A stretch of DNA of 9,594 nucleotides, from assembly GCA_035574455.1 (NCBI GenBank), contig DATLYT010000226.1:1-9594 (forward strand). Reading direction: 5' to 3'. The notes under the pieces were generated by a model that searched no databases, was not told the DNA's origin, and worked only from the letters and a program-made list of their open reading frames with translations. A program made the translations under genes and the position numbers. This stretch comes from DATLYT01 sp035574455 (GTDB lineage: Bacteria; Bacteroidota; Ignavibacteria; UBA10030). This document shows, piece after piece, positions 6,102 through 9,594 of the stretch; within the stretch, counting starts at the first letter, position 1, and each line of letters begins with the position of its first letter.

Positions 6102-6779
6102 TTACCGCAAGTGAACGATACCACCGCTGATAACGCGAATTGTCACTCCATCAAATATCCGTATATCAAGTCGAGAACCGTTCAGAATTTCAAACCCTTC
6201 ACAATCTGGAAGTTTTACGCATTGTAATCCCTCACCTTCGCCGCCGTGGATTCGCCGCTCGGTTGCCCCCGCCTGTGCCCTCTGTTCTGCCCCCCCGCTG
6301 ACCTGACGGCTTTCCCCAATCACGCCAATGCGCCGTGTCTCATCCTCCCCACCTGTTTTCCTTCTCTCGACATCGCCTCCCAATGTACGTTTCTCCCCCG
6401 AGCCCGAGAGTTCTCGCTTCTCACCCTCACCCGCGATACGACGCTCCTCCTTACTCCCTCCAAGATGGCGTTGCTCCTCCCCGCCCCCCAGGCTACGCTG
6501 CTCTTCTCCCGCACCATAGTTTCGTTGCTCATCACAGAGACACTCTTTGGGTGGAAGAAAGATATCGTTCCCGACGAGCACAAGCGGAACTTGTAGCTCC
6601 TTGTACAGCTTCTGGAGTTGTTCACGGTCCACCATATTGCCAATCTTCTGGAGATTCCCGGTCGGCTGAGTTGAGGAACACCCTATTGCGAGCAAGCTGA
6701 AAACTGCGTGGACGGCTATGAAACCCGCGACACGCTTAACTGCAACGTTGTACCGAATCCTTCGGAGGTGTGGCTTCAT
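6102..6779 (-). CDS. Lipoprotein with eleven tandem nine-residue Glu/Arg repeats (operon gene 3)
   Basis: The product has 225 residues. AAAGGA precedes the ATG at 6779. Residues 1-33 are a lipoprotein signal ending AIGC, with lipidated Cys34. Residues 35-79 form a mixed globular lead (VDREQLQKLYKELQVPLVLV). Residues 83-181 are eleven uninterrupted repeats of exactly nine residues with the pattern xExRxUxGx: Glu at 2 and Arg at 4 are invariant, position 6 is mostly Leu/Ile/Val, and 7-8 are mostly Gly. Cys80 and Cys82 come just before the repeats, Cys187 and Cys193 just after. A beta C-terminus follows (RLDIRIFDGVTIRVISGGIVHLR). The nine-residue period with Gly pairs recalls RTX beta-rolls, but the RTX Asp ligand is missing. 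A beta-solenoid with a charged ladder is my inference. It lies between two exported-protein genes, 32 and 45 bp away. Confidence 0.87.
   Translation of the reverse strand: MKPHLRRIRYNVAVKRVAGFIAVHAVFSLLAIGCSSTQPTGNLQKIGNMVDREQLQKLYKELQVPLVLVGNDIFLPPKECLCDEQRNYGAGEEQRSLGGGEEQRHLGGSKEERRIAGEGEKRELSGSGEKRTLGGDVERRKTGGEDETRRIGVIGESRQVSGGAEQRAQAGATERRIHGGEGEGLQCVKLPDCEGFEILNGSRLDIRIFDGVTIRVISGGIVHLR
6237..6533 (-). repeat. Eleven 27-bp coding repeats (nonapeptide xExRxUxGx)
   Basis: The repeats are exact in length (11 x 27 bp) but diverged in sequence: at protein level only Glu2 and Arg4 are invariant. The coding strand is strongly purine-rich (GAG, GAA, GGA, GGG, AGG codons). Unequal divergence with fixed length points to old duplications held in register by structure rather than recent slippage. 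Confidence 0.9.
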
Positions 6780-6811
6780 GTGTTTGTTCCTTTAAGGTGT
6801 CTTCCTTCACG

Positions 6812-7354
6812 TTAGAGAGGCCGATCAGAGAGCCAGAGAATCCAGGCATACCACTGGGCCGTCTGCTCTCCTCGTTCACCGTACTCAACCGTTTCATAGA
6901 TGACGCTGACGCGACCGCCCGTAGCCTCTTGAATGTATGACTCTGGAACCTGAATATTGAATGAACGCGATGCAGGACCAAACGAATCCTTCCTGATCTT
7001 GGAGAGCAAGAGAACTCCATACAATGGCTGTTTGAATCCAGGAACTGTTACACGGACTCGTTGAGCCCCCAAATTCAATGCCTCATTAAACTTCCCGACG
7101 AGCACTGACTCTCTCCAATCGTCGGTTTCGCTTTCCGCAAACGTATCGATAGAAAACGGTGGGGGTATCGGTTTACCTGTCTCGATCTTAAACGAGCCGT
7201 CTTCTGCTGTGATGACACAGTCCGGCGTCGAAAGAAAAACTTCTCGAACGGTGATCCCAGCTGGTCCACAAGCGAAAAGCGCCACAGCAATCAGCATGAA
7301 CAACAGCCACAATGAAAGGCGGGAAAAGGCAACCCTGACAGACACTCCATTCAT
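6812..7354 (-). CDS. Lipoprotein of unknown family (operon gene 2)
   Basis: The product has 180 residues from the ATG at 7354. AGGAG stands 8 bp upstream; a longer frame from 7447 would add 31 residues that overlap the preceding gene, so it is rejected. Residues 1-28 are a lipoprotein signal (LWLLFMLIAVALFAC) with lipidated Cys29. The mature part is mixed alpha/beta: TVREVFLSTPDC, GSFKIETGKPIPPPFSIDTF, ALNLGAQRVRVTVPGF, PLYGVLLLSKI, GRVSVIYETVEYG, WYAWILWLSD at the end. I do not recognise a domain or catalytic motif. The gap to the next gene is 32 bp. Its position between the YfaP-like and the repeat lipoprotein genes implies a shared envelope role (inferred). Confidence 0.82.
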   Translation of the reverse strand: MNGVSVRVAFSRLSLWLLFMLIAVALFACGPAGITVREVFLSTPDCVITAEDGSFKIETGKPIPPPFSIDTFAESETDDWRESVLVGKFNEALNLGAQRVRVTVPGFKQPLYGVLLLSKIRKDSFGPASRSFNIQVPESYIQEATGGRVSVIYETVEYGERGEQTAQWYAWILWLSDRPL

Positions 7355-7404
7355 GATCGATCTCCTGTTGTTTAAGATGGTGATTTGGACGATGCAAGTC
7401 ACAA

Positions 7405-8283
7405 TCAATTGCAATATGCATAGTTGTTCCCTTGCTTGGTGAAGCAAGTGACCAGGTGCGTTTGTCCGCGGGTGTTCAACGTCCCATTGAAAATCCGCGA
7501 GTTGCCCGGTGCATTAACCGTGACGGTGTAACGCGTAACTGCTGTCCCGGAGTAATAATTTACCTCCACCTTGTAGTACCCATCCGGAGCATTCTGGAGC
7601 CAGTAGACATTTTCCGGGCCGTATCCATCGACATCATCCCGATCCAATTGGCCACCCGAGGGAGATGATCGGTTCATGTAGTAAATCTTTGTACCCGTCG
7701 GGTCAGTAACCCACAAGTCGATGTCCGTAGCTGTATCCCATGTTAGCGAAATCTGCAGTGCCCCTGTGCCAAGGCGTAACACCTGGACGGTTGTTGTGAT
7801 AATGTTGCTCACGCGACCGGTTAGACTGTAGACGCAGTACGCGACGCGGAACGTACCCTGGTCAAGATTTGTCGGTAGCGTCAAAGGAATAATCGCTCGG
7901 CCGCTGGCACCCGATTGACCAGAATATGGCACAATCCAGTAACGACTCGCTCCGACAATCTGAACGTAAAAGCCGGCTAAATTGGAGGGCGTTTGATAAT
8001 TAAACGGTAGCTGAACGGTACTGCCGTTCGACCCAAGCTGGCCGGACAACCCACCGCTGACGAGTGGCGCGTCTGTGGTGTTCGACGGGGGAGGAGGATT
8101 CCCTTGCTGCGTACTCGCCCCAGGGATGACGACCACCCCACTAAGCTGGTTCGCATCGGCGGGATTGATGAGTGCTGCAGGTTCCTCCTGCGGCTCCACG
8201 GGACTTTCTTTCTTCTTGCAACCTCCAAGAACTATGAGAACCACAAGCAGCACAGCAAAGCCGTTTAGACGCTTCCACTGCAT
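7405..8283 (-). CDS. DUF2135 / YfaP-like lipoprotein (operon gene 1)
   Basis: The product has 292 residues. The start at 8283 is fixed by AGGAGGTGAG directly upstream; the longer frame to 8475 runs through a dispersed repeat and is rejected. Residues 1-21 are a lipoprotein signal ending LGGC with lipidated Cys22, then a Lys/Glu/Pro-rich linker and a PPPP stretch near 63. Residues about 75-172 form a beta sandwich (FYVQIVGASRYWIVPYSG, GTFRVAYCVYSLTGRVS). Residues about 175-280 match the DUF2135/YfaP pattern: ISLTWDTATDIDLWVTDPTG, SSPSGGQLDRDDVDGYGPEN, APDGYYKVEVNYYSG. The acidic D-x-D and DRDDVDG clusters may bind metal (inferred). Family members are envelope proteins of unknown function. It heads the operon, and the sigma-54 regulator gene lies upstream. 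Confidence 0.88.
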   Translation of the reverse strand: MQWKRLNGFAVLLVVLIVLGGCKKKESPVEPQEEPAALINPADANQLSGVVVIPGASTQQGNPPPPSNTTDAPLVSGGLSGQLGSNGSTVQLPFNYQTPSNLAGFYVQIVGASRYWIVPYSGQSGASGRAIIPLTLPTNLDQGTFRVAYCVYSLTGRVSNIITTTVQVLRLGTGALQISLTWDTATDIDLWVTDPTGTKIYYMNRSSPSGGQLDRDDVDGYGPENVYWLQNAPDGYYKVEVNYYSGTAVTRYTVTVNAPGNSRIFNGTLNTRGQTHLVTCFTKQGNNYAYCN

Positions 8284-8337
8284 CTTCTCACCTCCTGAGT
8301 TATTGGTGACAGGTGCCATTTCCCAAAAATCGTATTG

Positions 8338-8390
8338 TATGGAACCACAGAGGGCACAGAGAAGTCGAAAAACACGCAAAGACATACGAA
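8338..8390. repeat. Dispersed CACAGAG/CGCAAAG repeat, copy D
   Basis: On + it reads ACCACAGAGGGCACAGAG, then AACACGCAAAGACATACGAAG. It belongs to the same broad class of intergenic repeats as the CTTTGCG copies (inverse orientation of CAAAG), but is a different subtype without the AACCGC centre. It lies right across the expected promoter of the lipoprotein operon. Confidence 0.55.
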
Positions 8391-8486
8391 GCAATGTTTG
8401 TTGTCCTACAACTCTTTCCCTCCGCGCTCGTCGCACATCCTTTGGCGAACCCTGCAGTTGATTCCTTACATACAAGGTTCTTTATG

Positions 8487-8514
8487 AAAAATGGCCGCCT
8501 CTTTGTTTTAGGCG
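8487..8514 (-). terminator. Weak terminator candidate after the sigma-54 regulator gene
   Basis: On the minus strand CGCCT (8514-8510) pairs with AGGCG (8500-8496) across a 9-nt loop, followed after 4 nt by TTTTT (8491-8487). The stem is short and the T-run is displaced, so it is only a possible terminator, about 225 bp past the regulator stop codon. Confidence 0.25.
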
Positions 8515-8588
8515 ATTAGCGTCAACATTCGTACCGCGAAGAAGTGTGAATGGAGTGGTGTGAATAAGAGTGAGGTAGAGGATAATTC

Positions 8589-8623
8589 ATCATTTTCGAC
8601 CAACTGAGGTGATCGAAAACGAT
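8589..8623. promoter_or_regulatory. Imperfect palindrome, possible activator binding site
   Basis: The arms ATCATTTTCGA (8589-8599) and TCGAAAACGAT (8613-8623) pair at 10 of 11 positions around a 13-nt centre. The site lies about 310 bp upstream of the first operon gene, a distance at which enhancer sites of sigma-54 activators can act. A TCGAAAATGATGA word from one arm recurs at 4482-4494. No T-run follows. The role is inferred. Confidence 0.35.
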
Positions 8624-8738
8624 TAGGGGAAGAAAAACAAGGGATGATGAAACGCTTAGCGAGACCGGTTACAGCTTACAAGGCGAACGAGTGGAATCTA
8701 CGGCTTTTTGCTTCCTTTTGCTTCTACTACCTCTCCCT

Positions 8739-9593
8739 TCACAGCCCGTACTTCTCCACGCGCCGTTGCAAGGCGCTTCGGTCCACGTGCAAGAGGCGGG
8801 CGGCCTGACTGATGTTGCCCTGGGCTTCACGGAGGGCAGTCTGGATCAACTCTTTCTCGACAGCCTCGAGAAGGTCGTCGGAGACGGAATTGGAACGGAT
8901 GAGGTCTTGAAACGCGGAACGCAGCATCGGTCCGGCTGAAGCTTCGCTACCGATGCCGAAGCTGCGGATCTGGGCAGAGGTGATGGTGGGACCCGGAAGA
9001 AAGATTGATAGTCGTTCGACGGTGTTCCGTAGCTCGCGTATATTCCCGCGCCACTCAACTGACGAGAGAAGCTCGAGGGCGTCCTGCGAGAACTTCTTTC
9101 CACCATTGGAGAACTGCTCGAGAAACGTCTGCGCAAGGAGCGGGATGTCGTCTGCCCGCTCGCGGAGCGTCGGCAGAACAATCGGCACGACGTTGAGGCG
9201 ATGGAAAAGATCCTCGCGAAACTCCCCTGCACGAACTGCCTTACCTAGGTCTTTACTGCTGGCTGCAATAACGCGAACGTCCACGTGGATATCTGCCGAA
9301 CCACCCACGCGGTGGAACTTCCGCTCCTCTAAAACACGAAGGAGCTTCGGTTGCAGCTCGAGAGGCATTGCCGAGATTTCATCAAGAAAAAGCGTCCCCT
9401 GATGTGCAAGCTCGAACTTCCCCTTCACGGTCGTGGTTGCCCCCGTAAACGCGCCCTTCTCGTGGCCGAACAGTTCCGACTCAAACAAATCAACTGGAAT
9501 GGCGGCGCAGTTGATGGCAATAAACGGCTTGTCGGAGCGGCGACTGTGGTAATGCAACGCACGCGCGGCAAGCTCTTTTCCGGTTCCCGTTTC
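8739..9593 (-). CDS. Sigma-54-dependent transcriptional activator (5' end outside the window)
   Basis: An NtrC-family enhancer-binding protein that uses ATP hydrolysis to remodel RNA polymerase with sigma-54. The visible 284 residues begin inside the Walker A loop (ETGTGKE at the window edge). Residues 47-52 are GAFTGA, the loop that contacts sigma-54. GTLFLDEI (65-72) is Walker B. REDLFHRLNVVPIVLPTLRER is the conserved region with the arginine finger area, and WRGNIRELRN matches sensor II. The last 40 residues are a Fis-type helix-turn-helix (GNISQAARLLHVDRSALQRR), ending at TGA 8739-8741. Any receiver, PAS or GAF domain lies beyond the window, so the signal is unknown. It points toward the lipoprotein operon on the same strand, 455 bp away, and is a candidate regulator of it. 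Confidence 0.95.
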   Translation of the reverse strand, partial: ETGTGKELAARALHYHSRRSDKPFIAINCAAIPVDLFESELFGHEKGAFTGATTTVKGKFELAHQGTLFLDEISAMPLELQPKLLRVLEERKFHRVGGSADIHVDVRVIAASSKDLGKAVRAGEFREDLFHRLNVVPIVLPTLRERADDIPLLAQTFLEQFSNGGKKFSQDALELLSSVEWRGNIRELRNTVERLSIFLPGPTITSAQIRSFGIGSEASAGPMLRSAFQDLIRSNSVSDDLLEAVEKELIQTALREAQGNISQAARLLHVDRSALQRRVEKYGL

Positions 9594-9594
9594 G

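Larger units (their letters stand above)
8284..8738. promoter_or_regulatory. Intergenic region between the sigma-54 regulator and the lipoprotein operon
   Basis: It holds no credible gene. From the operon side on the minus strand: the Shine-Dalgarno AGGAGG of the first gene; a possible -10 box TACAAT at 8339-8334 without a convincing -35; a dispersed repeat at 8338-8390; a weak stem with T-run at 8487-8514; and an imperfect palindrome at 8589-8623. I looked for a sigma-54 type GG-N10-GC pair on the minus strand and found none that fits. Confidence 0.45.

Noticed and set aside
6237..6533. Assignment of the nonapeptides to RTX toxins
   Set aside because: The period and glycines are similar, but the calcium-binding Asp and the GGxGxD order are absent and the protein is a lipoprotein, not a type I secreted toxin.
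7405..8475. Longer start at 8475 for the YfaP-like protein
   Set aside because: The extra 64 residues come from the dispersed repeat and would bury the lipoprotein signal; AGGAGG is placed exactly for the start at 8283.

Overview
The window most likely comes from a bacterium of the FCB (Bacteroidota/Chlorobiota) group, and Ignavibacteria-like lineages fit best. The main evidence is the type IX secretion C-terminal sorting domain (EQNFPNPFNPSTTIRY...GVYVYRL...RKLVLLR) that ends the large protein. LamG and choice-of-anchor-D modules, many lipoproteins, good Shine-Dalgarno sites and mid-range GC agree with this. The exact lineage is inferred. All convincing complete genes are on the minus strand.

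Layout on the + coordinate. 1-691 is almost gene-free: a possible 3' end of a + strand gene, then dispersed repeats and a string of small hairpins. 692-3978 holds one large secreted T9SS cargo gene, now read in two frames. Its N-terminal part has a signal peptide, a LamG jelly-roll and most of an anchor-D module. Its C-terminal part has a large beta region, a helical segment and the sorting domain. The anchor-D fold runs across the frame change, so this is one gene of about 1095 codons with one base missing near 2995-3005. 3979-4956 is non-coding and rich in inverted repeats. It holds a second copy of the composite repeat seen at 386-727, including the last 12 codons of a T9SS sorting domain with no gene attached.

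4957-8283 is a tight five-gene minus-strand operon (gaps of 32-53 bp, each start with a good ribosome binding site). Transcription order: a DUF2135/YfaP-like lipoprotein; a lipoprotein of unknown family; a lipoprotein with eleven exact-length nine-residue repeats; a small outer-membrane beta-barrel-like protein; and a small lipoprotein with a Bacteroidota-type beta domain. All five products are exported: four are lipid-anchored and one is probably in the outer membrane. This is the best candidate for an undescribed system, probably an envelope assembly, but no enzyme domain reveals its activity. Upstream on the same strand, cut by the window edge, is a sigma-54 activator (GAFTGA, Fis-type HTH) that is a plausible but unproven regulator.

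Two things stand out. The repeat lipoprotein has an invariant Glu/Arg ladder (xExRxUxGx, 11 of 11 for E and R), flanked by Cys pairs. A 94-bp intergenic core, identical in two copies 4.2 kb apart, folds on the minus strand into a 10-bp hairpin followed by a nested hairpin and a T-run, each time just after a T9SS sorting-domain stop codon. It looks like a 3'-UTR/terminator element that travels with T9SS gene ends.
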